A DNA stretch of 64,000 nucleotides. It comes from Herpomyces periplanetae. Taxonomy: Eukaryota; Ascomycota; Laboulbeniomycetes; Herpomycetales; Herpomycetaceae. The translations under genes were made by a program, and so were the position numbers. Each line of letters starts with the position of its first letter. Within the stretch, counting starts at the first letter, position 1. The notes under the pieces are model-generated. The model was not told where the DNA came from. It searched no databases and was given only the letters and a program-made list of their open reading frames with translations. The stretch is taken from positions 124,001 through 188,000 of the forward strand of contig WMKJ01000007.1 of NCBI GenBank assembly GCA_009733715.1, in the 5' to 3' direction. Positions 34,286 through 45,551 of the stretch are shown piece after piece.

Positions 34286-34426
34286 TCATTTAATCTAGTG
34301 AGCGCCCTTGTTTTTCGGGAAGGAAAGTTTACTCTGGCAGTACGGCAAGTTTTTTTCGACATCGGCTGGCATATTTACTCGTATAACCTTTCGAGTTTAG
34401 GATTATGATGTTGATAGTTCAAGTGT

Positions 34427-34432
34427 AATAAA
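34427..34432 (+). terminator. AATAAA polyadenylation signal of SMC3
   Basis: AATAAA about 140 bases after the SMC3 stop, in the 250-base spacer shared with the convergent dynactin p62 gene. Confidence 0.45.
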
Positions 34433-34536
34433 TTTAATCTTTGCTTGTTACGTACAGTTATCGTACCAATTATTCCAACTACGACACTCTTATTCCCAGG
34501 GGCAATGATTCGCGAAATTCCGAGTATTTGATCCCA

Positions 34537-36534
34537 TTACTTTTTCATATTATCATCGAAATGTCCCCAGCTAACAAGTGTCCACATGGATCTTACACCT
34601 TTAGATTTTGCCTTGACTGTATCTGATGATTTTGAACGATAATTTGACGTGGCCGATGAAGTTGATAATCTGAATACTGAATTTGCGTCCTCCTCACCAC
34701 CAAAATCATCACTTTCTACCCGCAACAATAACGGCATTTCAATTAATGGGCCTCGTGGATCAACCACACGAATACTTTTTTTCTCTTCATTTCTCCTTGC
34801 CTGACCCTCTTCACCTGAAACCTTTTCGCCATCGCGCTCTCTCTCCCGACAAGCATTTCCGAATTCGGAAATATTTAGGCCAGGCCCAGTCAAGCCACCT
34901 GCGCCACCTCCGCCAGAGTCTCCCACTACGTCATGATTCTCTCTAGGTGCACTTCCCACAACGAGCTCGATTACTACGCTAGTCCAGTTTCTTCCACGTG
35001 ACAGGACTTTTCCGGATTCCAATTGGTTGGTCGGATCGGAAGAATGTTCCGATGATCGTGATGGATTTGTATAGTTGGTAAGCGCATCGTCCCAGGCGTC
35101 GCTGTTTGGACCGACTTCGAAATGGGGACACAGAATTGTTACTCTCCAATCAGTGCAGTTAACGGGTGCATACGGTGCAGCTAAGGAAACAGTAATTGGC
35201 TTGAATAAAGGATTTAATACGGTCAAGACAAAGTGTTGTATAGTATGAGCTCGAAGTCGAAAGTTGGCTTGATTCATTGAACTTGATAATGCATGTCGAT
35301 GTGACCCATGGGTTGATGATGAAAATGGTTGAATGAATACATTCGGTACAAAACTCATGGCTAGAAGTTTTATTCGAACGTGAGCACTGCTTATCTTGAC
35401 GTCAGGTTTACTGAATATATGTCGGCATTTGTGACATCGGCGAGCACGCTTGGTATGCAATAAGGTTGAAACTGGTCTTAAGTCTGATGTAAAGCGAATA
35501 TTACCGTTATCACCGCGGGATTGATTATCCTTCTGCTTTGAACTTAACGTTTCATGAAAGGTTACTTGACTCATTCGCTGAATCATTTTATATTCGGCCT
35601 CTTGGTCAAACTCTCGAAACCCTTCATTTATCGTCATGGCTTCACGTAACGATTGTAACATTTCCGGTGATTTACTAGATGATGCTGCACCGTATATATT
35701 TAGTAATCTATTGATTGATGATGGTGAACCGTATCCAATATCATTTGATCCCCCGTCTCTTCCAATTTCCACAAATACCTTTAATTGACTTTTATAAAAG
35801 GTTAGTAAATTTGTAAATACACTTTCCACATCATAACCAGCTGATATTGAGTTAACCTTGCCCGATTGATCAGCCATTTGCCCATTCATAGTACCTCCAC
35901 CACATGGTATGGGTGAATCCAATACACGAGAAAAACTTTCCGGTTTTGGTCTACTTCGATGAATCATTCTGGAGAGTTGATTCGCAATGTTATTAGGCTT
36001 GGAAAATTTAATTCCCACATCTAATGAACTCCAGTTACAGAATGCACACGCTAAAAAGAAACCACCTGTACTCCCACTATTACTGTTACCCGTATTCTCT
36101 GTCTCATTAGATTCCAGAGAGTTTAGCATCAACGGTGACGTGCAAATAGGACAATCAAAGCAGCTGCGTATACATCGATTACCATCGGATTTTGCACTAC
36201 TGCTCGGAACTTCGAATAAACAGCTTGGACAGAACCAGTTAACCACTTCTTCAATAGAACATCGTGGACACCGAATCTCCTGGCATTCCGTACAATAAAA
36301 TAGGTACTCTAAAGGGTATATTCCATAATTCCAACGCTCAGTAACCTCGATGATTTGACCTTTTCTCTTATTGTCTACTCGAACATGCGAATCTGAAGTA
36401 CCCTGCACTTTCGTAGGGAAATTTTTATCATTTAATTCGTTCTTCTCACTCTCTTCCCTTGTAATATCCTCAGATTCTGAATCATTCACTATATCTACGC
36501 ATGGGCATGCGTAATAAATACACGGATAATTCAT
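34537..36534 (-). CDS. DCTN4: Dynactin subunit 4 (p62)
   Basis: Pointed-end subunit of dynactin, the dynein activator. One exon of 665 residues (human about 460). N-terminal Cys-rich region matches p62: FYCTECQEIRCPRC, VVNWFCPSCLFEVPSS, NRCIRSCFDCPICTSPL and FFLACAFCNWSSLDVGIKF. These are the paired-cysteine (RING-like) clusters of the family. In the middle, TKRARRCHKCRHIFSKPDVK and IKLLAMSFVPNVFI match RSLRCRKCEHNLSKPEF and the strand after it. Extra length lies in Ser/Gly-rich linkers and in a Gly-rich stretch (GDSGGGGAGGLTG). ATG at 36534 is the first in frame; the first 90 residues are acidic and poorly conserved. Converges on SMC3 and shares its upstream region with NDUFAF5. Confidence 0.9.
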   Translation of the reverse strand: MNYPCIYYACPCVDIVNDSESEDITREESEKNELNDKNFPTKVQGTSDSHVRVDNKRKGQIIEVTERWNYGIYPLEYLFYCTECQEIRCPRCSIEEVVNWFCPSCLFEVPSSSAKSDGNRCIRSCFDCPICTSPLMLNSLESNETENTGNSNSGSTGGFFLACAFCNWSSLDVGIKFSKPNNIANQLSRMIHRSRPKPESFSRVLDSPIPCGGGTMNGQMADQSGKVNSISAGYDVESVFTNLLTFYKSQLKVFVEIGRDGGSNDIGYGSPSSINRLLNIYGAASSSKSPEMLQSLREAMTINEGFREFDQEAEYKMIQRMSQVTFHETLSSKQKDNQSRGDNGNIRFTSDLRPVSTLLHTKRARRCHKCRHIFSKPDVKISSAHVRIKLLAMSFVPNVFIQPFSSSTHGSHRHALSSSMNQANFRLRAHTIQHFVLTVLNPLFKPITVSLAAPYAPVNCTDWRVTILCPHFEVGPNSDAWDDALTNYTNPSRSSEHSSDPTNQLESGKVLSRGRNWTSVVIELVVGSAPRENHDVVGDSGGGGAGGLTGPGLNISEFGNACRERERDGEKVSGEEGQARRNEEKKSIRVVDPRGPLIEMPLLLRVESDDFGGEEDANSVFRLSTSSATSNYRSKSSDTVKAKSKGVRSMWTLVSWGHFDDNMKK

Positions 36535-36900
36535 CCCATCCAGTCAATTCATTCATCAATACAGCACCATCTACACCTTCACAAATCTCTCTTAAAAATA
36601 ACCTCTATTTCCTTTCCCATGATATTCCATAATCCGTTAGATCCGGAAAACTTATTTCCCATTTTCCCAATCTCCCCTTCACTAAGCGAATGTCACGTGT
36701 CTCTGTTCTTCCCAGTCATGCACCCGACTTGACTAATAGCGCGTCATGTGACGTCAGTAGAGTAGGTTAGAGATCGAAGCTGGAAAGTTGAAAAGATGGA
36801 AGGAGTTTGGACATGGAGTAGGGAGGTGAGATAGTGATTCATTGTCGGTGGGTAAAAGGGTTGAATTGGAAAAGTTAATGTTGATTTTTTTAACTTGTCA
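36535..36900. promoter_or_regulatory. Bidirectional promoter between dynactin p62 and NDUFAF5
   Basis: 366 bases between two divergent start codons. Contains CACGTG at 36694-36699 and a perfect TGACGTCA at 36749-36756, both common bHLH and bZIP targets in fungi. No TATA box is obvious. Confidence 0.5.
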
Positions 36901-36907
36901 ATGTTAA
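36878..36907 (+). other. Nine-codon uORF overlapping the NDUFAF5 start
   Basis: ATG at 36878 opens a nine-codon frame whose TAA (36905-36907) lies just past the main ATG (36901) in another frame. If transcribed it would reduce initiation at the main start. The transcription start is unknown, so this may lie upstream of the mRNA. Confidence 0.4.
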
Positions 36908-37994
36908 GGTTTTCATGGCTTTCAAAGTCATTTCATGCGTCGATGCATGGAAATTCGATTCCGAAAATTTTTGATGGGAAACTTAAAATTTTGCAACGTG
37001 ATGTAGCAGCTAAAAATGTTGAATTAAGTCGAAAAACAGACTATGTTAGGGATATAGCAGCGACAAAATTATGTGAACGTTTACATGTAAGTATCGTGGT
37101 TATTATAATCCTTGATTCAATTGCCCAAAATAAGAAGTGTGTGGCTAATGTTTTCCGTTTAAGGATATTGATCGTAAATTTGGGAAAGTACTTGATTTCG
37201 GTGCAAATGCTTGTAATATTGCGCGTTGTCTTACTATACCAACTTCACAACCCGTCAAGTATACGCCGGGGGAGAAAATAGGTCAATTTTACGCCGTCGA
37301 TGCATCAAACTCTTTATTATACAGAGATTGTGATCTTGAGTTTAACAATGTCGTACCTATAGTACGTCAAGTTATCTCAAGTATGGATGATGTACCGGAC
37401 TCAGATACTCATGATCAATTTGATGCTGTATTTAGCTCCATGAGTTTACACTGGATTAATAATTTACCTGGTGTATTCTCCCGAATTTATTCCTTACTCA
37501 AGCCCGATTGTCCATTCCTTGCCGTTACCATTGGTGGTGACACATTATTTGAACTACGTACAGCCTTACAACTCTCGTCTGTAGAAAGATTGGGCGGTAT
37601 CGGAATGCATATTTCCCCCATGCTTAATGCTTCAGACCTAGCTAGTTTACTTCAACAAACGGGCTATCAGTTACTCACCGTTGACATTGAGGATGTTGTT
37701 ATTGATTATCCCGATATATTTTGTTTAATGAATGATCTTCAAGCGATGGGTGAGCAAAATGCTCTAATTGCCCCTCGTAAATGCCCTTTACGTCGTGATG
37801 TTCTAATAGCTGCAGACGCTATATATCGACAACTTTACTCCTATTCAGACTCTACCATTCCTGCTACTTATCGCCTCATATTCTCCCTTGGCTGGAAAAA
37901 AGGCCCCAACCAACCAAAGCCTCTGTCACGAGGCTCCGGAACCATCAACCTTAAAGACGCCCTTCACGTGGACAACTCTTCCCGTCTTCCTTAG
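36901..37994 (+). CDS. NDUFAF5: Complex I assembly factor NDUFAF5-like methyltransferase-fold protein
   Basis: Mitochondrial protein needed early in complex I assembly; the human protein hydroxylates an arginine of NDUFS7. Two exons, 36901-37086 and 37164-37994, give 338 residues. The N-terminus MLRFSWLSKSFHAS is a plausible matrix-targeting peptide. Family blocks: KIFDGKLKILQRDVAAK, FDAVFSSMSLHWINNLPGVF, YSLLKPDCPFLAVTIGGDTLFELRTALQL, HISPMLNASDLASLLQQTGY, LTVDIEDVVIDYPDIFCLM and LQAMGEQNAL, ending in YRLIFSLGWK. The SAM motif I reads VLDFGANACNIA where relatives have LDLGCGRG, so two glycines of the loop are replaced. The family may bind SAM without methylating. Presence implies the organism has respiratory complex I. 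CBR1 follows on the same strand after 291 bases. Confidence 0.92.
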
Positions 37995-38285
37995 TCGCGC
38001 TTCCTTTTCGCCGTCCCGTTTTTGCTTCTATTTTATTTGTCACGTGCTTGTCTTTCTGATATTAGTCACCGCGTTTTCTGGGTGGTGTATGAGATGTATC
38101 GCTACACTTTAATTGGTATTATCGTGAACCTTGATTTAATTGTTAACATGAATGCCGATTGCGATTCAGTGAAGTTGTTATTAGTATCAATTATTTAGTA
38201 CTATACGTTTAAATTACTCTTTAGAGTTTTTTTACTATTTGTGTGGTATAGCTTTTTCCTTTGAATTAATTACTCGTATGTCACT

Positions 38286-39437
38286 ATGAAGCTTCTTTGT
38301 CCCGAATTCATGCATGGAGTTTATATCCCTTCAGCTTTATTGATATTTGGTACATATATCATAAAAAAGGAATGGATCCCGTACACTTTATCCCTTGTTA
38401 CTGTAATTGGTTCAATTAAAATATACAATAATCGTGAGCACTTCATCTTTAAGCAATCGTTATAACATACCGAGCTAATGACATCCCATTTTGTTTTAAG
38501 GACCGCGTCCCGTATTACATGCAACTGAATTTCAGTATTTCCCTCTTATAGAGAAAATTACCTTATCCCCTAACACAGCAATGTAAGCAACATCATGTTA
38601 TAATAGCCCAAAAATCTGTGCTGGTGTTAAAATTCAAAATTTTCTTAGTTACCGGTTTGCACTGCCTAGTAAGAAACATACTCTTGGATTGCCAATTGGT
38701 CAACACATTTCTATCGCAGCTACGCTACCAGGCCAGAACAAAGAAATTATGAGATCGTACACTCCCATTACGCTTGATTCCACCAAGGGCCATTTTGATT
38801 TACTAGTTAAAAGTTACCCCCAAGGAAATATTTCGCGCTATATCGCCAACTTAAAAATTGGCGACAGTATTAAGGTACGCGGACCAAAGGGTTCAATGGT
38901 GTACCATCCAAACATGGCAAAGCGCATCGGTATGATTGCTGGTGGATCAGGGATAACGCCTATGCTTCAAATTATTCGTGCCATCATTCTTGGACGAAGA
39001 AAAAATGGTGGAACTGATGATACAAAAGTTAACTTAATTTTTGCAAACGTTAATGAGGAGGACATTCTGTTAAAAGACGATCTAGACAAACTTTCCGAAC
39101 AGGATGATAACTTTACAATATATTATGTGTTAAATAACCCTCCACCAGGTTGGACCGGCGGAGTAGGTTTTGTAACGGAAAACATGGTCAAAGTAAGTGA
39201 ATCTAATAATTATGAATGGGCAGTGTTTCGCACCAGCGATGTCAAACGTATAGCTAATCGTATGATAATCGATGATTTATTGTTTAGGAGCAGTTACCTG
39301 GTCCGGAACCTGGTGTGAAGATTTTGCTCTGTGGACCTCCCCCAATGAATAAAGCAATGAAAGCCATTACAACTTCACTAGGCTATGAAAAGCCACAAGC
39401 TGTTAGCAAATCAGAGGACCAAGTTTTTTGTTTTTGA
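38286..39437 (+). CDS. CBR1: NADH-cytochrome b5 reductase
   Basis: FAD enzyme passing electrons from NADH to cytochrome b5 for sterol and fatty acid desaturation. Four exons, 38286-38433, 38501-38582, 38649-39192 and 39288-39437, give 307 residues, normal for the family. A hydrophobic N-terminal segment (about 9-45, with [15 protein letters not shown]) anchors it to membrane. Then [32 protein letters not shown], the FAD motif [18 protein letters not shown]-binding [24 protein letters not shown] and the terminal VFCF. The in-frame ATG at 38286 lies upstream of a second at 38310; either could serve. ER (Cbr1) versus mitochondrial outer membrane location is unresolved; the short anchor fits Cbr1 better than the intermembrane Mcr1 form. 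Confidence 0.95.
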
Positions 39438-39746
39438 TAGTTTCGTCACTCTTATTTGTTAAACTGGCGGGCAATCATTGAATGGTTTTAATGATTAGAA
39501 ATATTAATTTTTCAACATACGGAAGGTCAAATTGTCATGTCCTGCTCTGGTTCATGGTAAAGCATGCGAATTTACGAACTTTCAAATCAGCTGGTGCCGT
39601 TTGAAAGAGTGACTACCAGAAAATGATTTGCATCATTCGGATATGAAGCCTCTATTAATATGGTGTATTTTATTTCTTATTTGTAAATTTACCTTCCAAT
39701 ATCTACGTGGAAGTTGAATTGCTGAATCTCATCTACGTTTTTTCTG
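39438..39746. other. Spacer between convergent CBR1 and the Gfd2-like gene
   Basis: 309 AT-rich bases holding two 3' ends. Nothing further is seen. Confidence 0.5.
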
Positions 39747-41680
39747 TTAGATTTCTCCACGCTCTGCAGGATTTTTCAGAACCATTTTTAAAAATATCAT
39801 CATCGTATAACCTGCATCATTTCCCGCATTATGAAGTCCCCATGCTTCAATGTTTAACGCACTACAGCAGGCACCAAGGCTACTTTTTCCCGATCTACCC
39901 CAAAATGACTTCCACATTTGTTCTGTGTCAAGTATTCCGATCAATCTATCACCGAGAAAGGATAAGTTAAAGCCAGCCTTTTTCAGTTCCTTAATGTCAT
40001 TGGAAATTCCGTGACCAATCAATACTATCGAACGTGGTTCTAGTAACTCTGAAGTGCTTAAGTTGGTGTGATCTATATCTGCCGAGTACGGCGGCCTGAA
40101 GCACGATTCAAGCTTTTGTTTAACATTATCTCTCGATATCATTTTACTCTTCCCAAATTTAAATTGGTCAGGACAACCAGCCACGAACTTGGAGTTAACT
40201 AATGATTTGTATTCATTAATTCGAAAATGACGATATCGAATCTTTTTAATCCAGCTTTCGGCAGAGGTGCCAGGAGCTTCGGATACCAAGTCAAGAGTGT
40301 CCAATGTACTAACTCCAATTTCCAGTAATATACTTGATTGACGCTCGAACCATTCACTATCTATGCAAACAAAAATGGGTTGTCTATCACATACGTACGG
40401 AGGAGGTAAAGATAGATTTACTCGTGGAAATCTAGTGTATAATCTTGCAACCTCTTCGTTGGCTGCATCTAGGTTGAAAGGAAGAAGTGTTAAAAACGTT
40501 GTATGTTTGTCTGTCAGACCCCACTTTATTTAGTTCGGGATTCACTTACTTGAGTTTCCAAAGCTAGGTAACATACCGAGATACCGTTCAGCATTTATCA
40601 ATTGATTTAATCCGGATGTGGTATGCGGAGTTTTCTTGCCCGGGGCTTTATAGTTAGAAGCTATGAATTTTTTCACTTTGCTCTCATTTTTGTTCAGGGC
40701 TTTGGTTTTGTTGATGCAGTTGAGATACACCTGAAACATTTCATAATTCTCATCAAGACTTGATATACCACAAAAATCCCCTACATTAACTCGAGTCGCA
40801 TTCATTGACAAGCTAATAATTTGGGTTCTGTCTTTACTTTTACCCAAGTACTGAGGAGTAAGAAGTGGATGATCAGGAAATTTTATTAAAAGATCTGATT
40901 TTACAGTACTTTGATGCAAGGTTTCCTCAATTTTTGGATATTTAAGAGCCATTTCCTGTAAAAAACTTTTAAATTGAGATGCTTTCACGTAAAGCAACGG
41001 CCTGTCGGCTTGACAATCAGGCCATACATAGTATCTAGGTGAAATAGAGACATGCTAATCAGATTGATGAAACACTTTTCATTGGTCATATCTTTTCGAG
41101 GTAATGATGGCTACTCTTCTATACTTACACATCCCAATTTCTCGTGAAGAACTTTCCGACCGTAAAGTACCGCGTGGCAATTTGTTCGGATAGTTTATTT
41201 GATATATACTTGTACGGAAATTTGCTGAGTCTTAGAAACGGTGTAAAATGGTTATCTGACAGATATTCAAAGGAGATCCAGGAAAAGGCATGTGGATTTT
41301 TATGATTGAATGTCTTTTGATCAGTTTCTACACTGAATGGTCAGCATTGTAATATTTACTCTGCTTAGCCAATATAACACGCAATTATACAATCACAATG
41401 ACTCGCTGTACACACGTTTATCCAGAGCAACAATTTCTTCTTCAGTAAAAAAATTCCCCATGGAGTTGCCATTGGTATCCAAAGGGTTTTGAGGTTTAAT
41501 CAAAGTTTGCGAAACACTCGAATTGCCATATAGTTCGTCAGACTGACATGGCTTTGATGAAAGAGCTTTATGTACATTACTAGCATTGCCACTATCTGAA
41601 TTATCCGATGTCGAGCTTGCAATTTCAAGGATCATTTCACGCACCCGGTCAATCTTTTCACAAAGTATTCCCTGATCCAT
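39747..41680 (-). CDS. Gfd2/YDR514C-like protein with DEDDh exonuclease fold
   Basis: Four exons (minus): 41416-41680, 41129-41327, 40550-41034 and 39747-40468, giving 556 residues; phases agree. The first intron uses a weaker donor (gtgtgt) and is the least certain. The N-terminal 85 residues are variable. A middle domain contains AFSWISFEYLSDNHFTPF, RYFTVGKFF, VYYVWPDCQADRPLLYVKASQF. The C-terminal domain has the RNase H-like signature: VCIDSEWFE (first Asp and Glu, about 352), EIGVSTLDTLDL, VLIGHGISNDIKEL (third acid), LDTEQMW, SLGACCSALNIEAWGLHNAGNDAGYT (His and last Asp near 529-534). All DEDDh residues appear present, so nuclease activity is plausible. Yeast Gfd2 relates to mRNA export by the Dbp5 helicase; the exact role of this family is poorly known. 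Confidence 0.82.
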
Positions 41681-42680
41681 AATTCTGAAAATGTAAATTT
41701 TATTGCAAGTATTCCCGGTAAAATTTATAATTTAATAATATGATTCCCTATACTCAACCTGCATCGGCACACTTGGTCGAATTTATACATCTACACTGTC
41801 ACGTGGCCGTTCTTTTTTGGATGGAATGATGTCATTGGGTATATTTATGCACATGTGCGCGCTTGGTTATAACCTTGTATGGTTAACTTTTATGGGTGGA
41901 GGTATTTTTACTCATGTTAAAGTGAAGTATATTGCGAAGCTTCATATTTAATTGTCGATTGATTCAATCTAGTACAAAATTCACAATAATTTAATTCTCA
42001 GGTGAGCTAGCCATTTTACACTTAGGAACAGCAGGCATAATGACCAATACATAATCAGGTTAAAAGTATGTGTTTCAATGTCAAGTAACATTTTTGGCGA
42101 GTGATTTTATCAATTCTAATACTCAAAAAACATTATTTTCACGCTAATATTCAATTGAAACTTTATCCATATTTTAAATCTTTTCCACCATTTTTCATCA
42201 CTGCATTCGTACAAGTGCTCCTAACCTTCTTTCTCATGCTTTCGTATCTGCAGCCTTACCTTTCGCATTCCACAATATACTGACTAATCATAGTCACATG
42301 ACTGGCATGAGGGGTTAGGAATCTTTGGGGAGCGCTAGTGGGCTGGTGGTGAAGGTGTCTGGGGATTGAAGAGATGAATATCGCGTGGATGGTTCAGAAA
42401 ACGTGAGTAAATGAATTGTCAATTAATCTTCTTGTGAGGTTTATTAAGTTATTACTTGTTTACTTATTCATCAGCTGTTTGATTTTGTAAAGTTTACCTC
42501 GCACAGTTGAATGTATGACAAGCGCGCTGTGTCAATACCGACGGTTGTTATGATTCGGATGTAAATTTATCTGACGTTTAACTTGGAGCCAGTGACATGT
42601 ATCACCGCCGGGGAATATCTTTGCGATATATATACGTGAATCTCAGTTAAATAAGTTAAGCTGTGTCACGCGCTCTGATA
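41681..42680. other. Divergent spacer between the Gfd2-like and ING-like genes
   Basis: 1.0 kb, AT-rich. CACGTG at 41800-41805, 120 bases upstream of the Gfd2-like start. The small frame at 42101-42283 shows no family resemblance. Confidence 0.5.
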
Positions 42681-45551
42681 ATGGCTACGGATGTAGCTTC
42701 GGATGCCAAAGCTACAGTCACAGAATTTATTGATTATACTGAACATTACCCAGCAGACTTACACCGATCTTTTTCGCTTATCGCAAATCTCGATGAAGCT
42801 TATCAATGCGCGGCTGCTCGTATAATTAAACTCACTCGTGAATATGCGAATTTATCTAATGTTACGGCAGCTGAACGCCCTGACCCCGTTTCGCTGCGCC
42901 GGTCGATAGCGGAAACGTTAAATCATATTTCCCATTTGCGGCAAAATTCTGTCGCTGAAATTGAGCGATTGTGCCAGAATACAGGGAGACATTGTGTCAG
43001 ATTATCCGTAATAAAACAAAGGTTACAGGCTTTACCATTTCCTCCTTCCCATGGAGATGGATCTCAGTCTAAACCAGATTCATCACTTATCTCATTACCG
43101 CGAAAATGTGAACTTGATAAATCAAATATTTTAATTATTCGTGTTAACCCTACATTTCTCAAACAGCTTGCCAGTCAATCTAATTCGTCAGCCAAAACAT
43201 GCGCGAGTACTGAAGAGAAAGAATTGGCATCAACTAGCAACCCGAATACTACTATCCTACCCTCACGCACCCTTCGGAGTAATGCCTCCATTGCCAATGT
43301 TAATACGAGAAAAGAATTAATAAACAGCCCGCGTACAAGACTTAATTCACCCACGTCTGTCAATGCGACTGATTCAACTAAATTTAATGCATCTGAGACT
43401 ACATTAGCAACTCCAGAATCGCAAAAGAGTCGCAATCGCAATGTCAATCCGTCTTGTCAAAGTGTACTCAATTCACTCGAACCACCACCAGCTGACGCTA
43501 AACGGGGTAGTAAGTGGAAGCCATGGTGCAAACTTTCTGCATATGAACTGGCGCAGCTTCGAAAAAAAGTCAAAAAGAACGCAAATTGGATTCCGACTGA
43601 TGGAATCATTCAGAAGGAATTACTTCGAAAGGGGCGCGATCGAGATAGCTATGAGAAAGCCAAAAAGCAAGCAGAAGAGAGAGGAGAACCTTTTTTGGAC
43701 GATGACGAAGTTGATGGAGATCCTAATAAAATTTTAGAGTCAACGGCTACGCAACTAAAAGGTGTATCGAAGCACGATACTATTGAAACAAACTTGAATG
43801 AAGGTGAACCCGTGGCGCAAGAGAGAATTGATTCCCAAGTTGTACAACGGGTTAGGGACACATTTCGAACGGTTAGTCGAAGGTTAGAAGATAATGTTAG
43901 TAAAATCAGATTTAATTAATATTTCAAAGACTTTTGCTAACGAAAATAAACATATACTACAGAATAAACGGTCAAGGACACAAGAAAATTCAAGCTGTGA
44001 TGTGGAGAGCAATGATTCGGTCGGTTCGGAACAGAGTCAAAGGGAGCATGTTCGAAAAAAACCGAGACAGTTACAACGTGGAAGTGTTAAAAAAGTTGAT
44101 ACTCGAGTGGAGAAAGTTATGCGAAGGAGTCGGACAAGCAGACCTGGGTGCAACTTGGAAATGTCAAATTGTAACAATACAAGTGAGCAAGTGACGTCAT
44201 GGATGAATACAACGCAAATTGAGCCTCCACAAATTTCAGGTACAAATGCGGGTAAACCTGGTACAGCGTTAAACGGGCGAGTAGTTCCTGAGTTACCAGG
44301 ATCGGCGGGTAATGGGGATTCTCAGGTTGTGGATCCTGCACAATTGGGCACGGTTTGTCATGCTGGTAAAACAACATTGTTAACGATACATGCAGGAGAC
44401 AGTACCTGGTCGCAAATGTCATTATCACCGTCACCATCATTTTCACGATCGAGGTCACGGTCACAGTCACGGTCGGTTCGACCAGTTGTTTCAACATTAA
44501 CGCCGCATCCTGTTTGTGGGGAAAAGTTGGCAAGTTTAACAGAAAACATATCGTCTGTATCAGCAGCCACACATTCACCATCGGGAACACCATTGGCGTT
44601 AGCATCACCTGCAGAGTCTAGTCAATTTAACGGGGCACCGGTTAAGGCAAAGGAGCGAGCAAGATCTACGGATTCAGTATCATCATTGACTACGCTTTCC
44701 GAGTCGTCGGTTCCGTGTCCCGTGGAAGAATCAAGCCGAACATTTGAGTCACTTGAAACAATCGCAGCTACGATATCATCGATGCGCGTGACACGGTCTA
44801 AACGAGCTGGCAATGGGGGTGAGATGAGTGACATGAAAATAGTAGAAAAAGGGGATAGGCATGCGGATGTTGAAACTAAAAAGTCTAAAGAAGCTTGGAA
44901 ACGGATGACGGCTAAACCGAAGGCCGAAAAGGCTAACGTTATAACCCGGAAGCAAGCGCTGAATAATGTCTCGACGCAGGCACAGACAAGGAACAGGATG
45001 CATAAGGGTGATGTGACAAATCGGGAAGACGAAACAGGGAAAATTACGATACGTAGGTCTAGTAGTCGATTATTAGGACAGCAGATTTTATCCAATGGAC
45101 ACTGTAAAGGGGAGGTTAACGGTTCGAAAATGGGGCAAACAATGAAGGATGGAGAAAGTGTTGGATCGGGTGCAAATGAGAGCGAAACGAGAAGCAAAGG
45201 AAGTAAAGGAGATGTTTCAACGACGACATATCGTCGTAAAAATCTACGAAAAAATAATACGAATAAAGGATTGGAGAATATATCTATGGATGAGCCGCGG
45301 TATTGCTTTTGTGATGGAGTGAGTTGGGGATCGATGATTGCATGTGAAAGTGAGAGTGTAAGTGTACAAGCTGTGAAGCTGGTGGCAATAATTCACTAAC
45401 GAATGAACAGTGCGCTCGTGAGTGGTTTCATTTACCATGTGTTGGATTGGATCGGACACCGCCGCGAAGATCCAAATGGTATTGTTCAGAGTGTCAGTTG
45501 AAATTAGGGGTTAGTGAAAAAGGCCGAACGGTATGTAGGGCCAAGAAATAA
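42681..45551 (+). CDS. ING-family PHD finger protein (chromatin reader)
   Basis: ING proteins bring histone acetyltransferase or deacetylase complexes to H3K4me3 (Yng1, Yng2, Pho23 in yeast). Three exons, 42681-43895, 43963-45357 and 45411-45551, give 916 residues, about three times the usual size. The N-terminal ING helices are recognisable: FIDYTEHYPADLHRSFSLIANLDE and later ISHLRQNSVAEIERL. A middle block, KWKPWCKLSAYELAQLRKK then KKNANWIPTDGIIQKELLRKGR (about 280-330), resembles a fungal ING-specific segment I recall. Residues 345-845 are Ser/Thr/Lys-rich linker. The PHD finger (about 850-895) reads EPRYCFCDGVSWGSMIACESES, CAREWFHLPCVGL and SKWYCSECQ with all eight Cys/His ligands. The last intron (53 bases, CTAAC branch) splits the finger exactly at the fourth ligand. 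The first donor could be 43872 instead of 43896, both in phase. Confidence 0.9.

Noticed and set aside
44622-45197. 191-codon minus-strand frame
   Set aside because: Antisense shadow of the ING-like gene linker; no recognisable motif.
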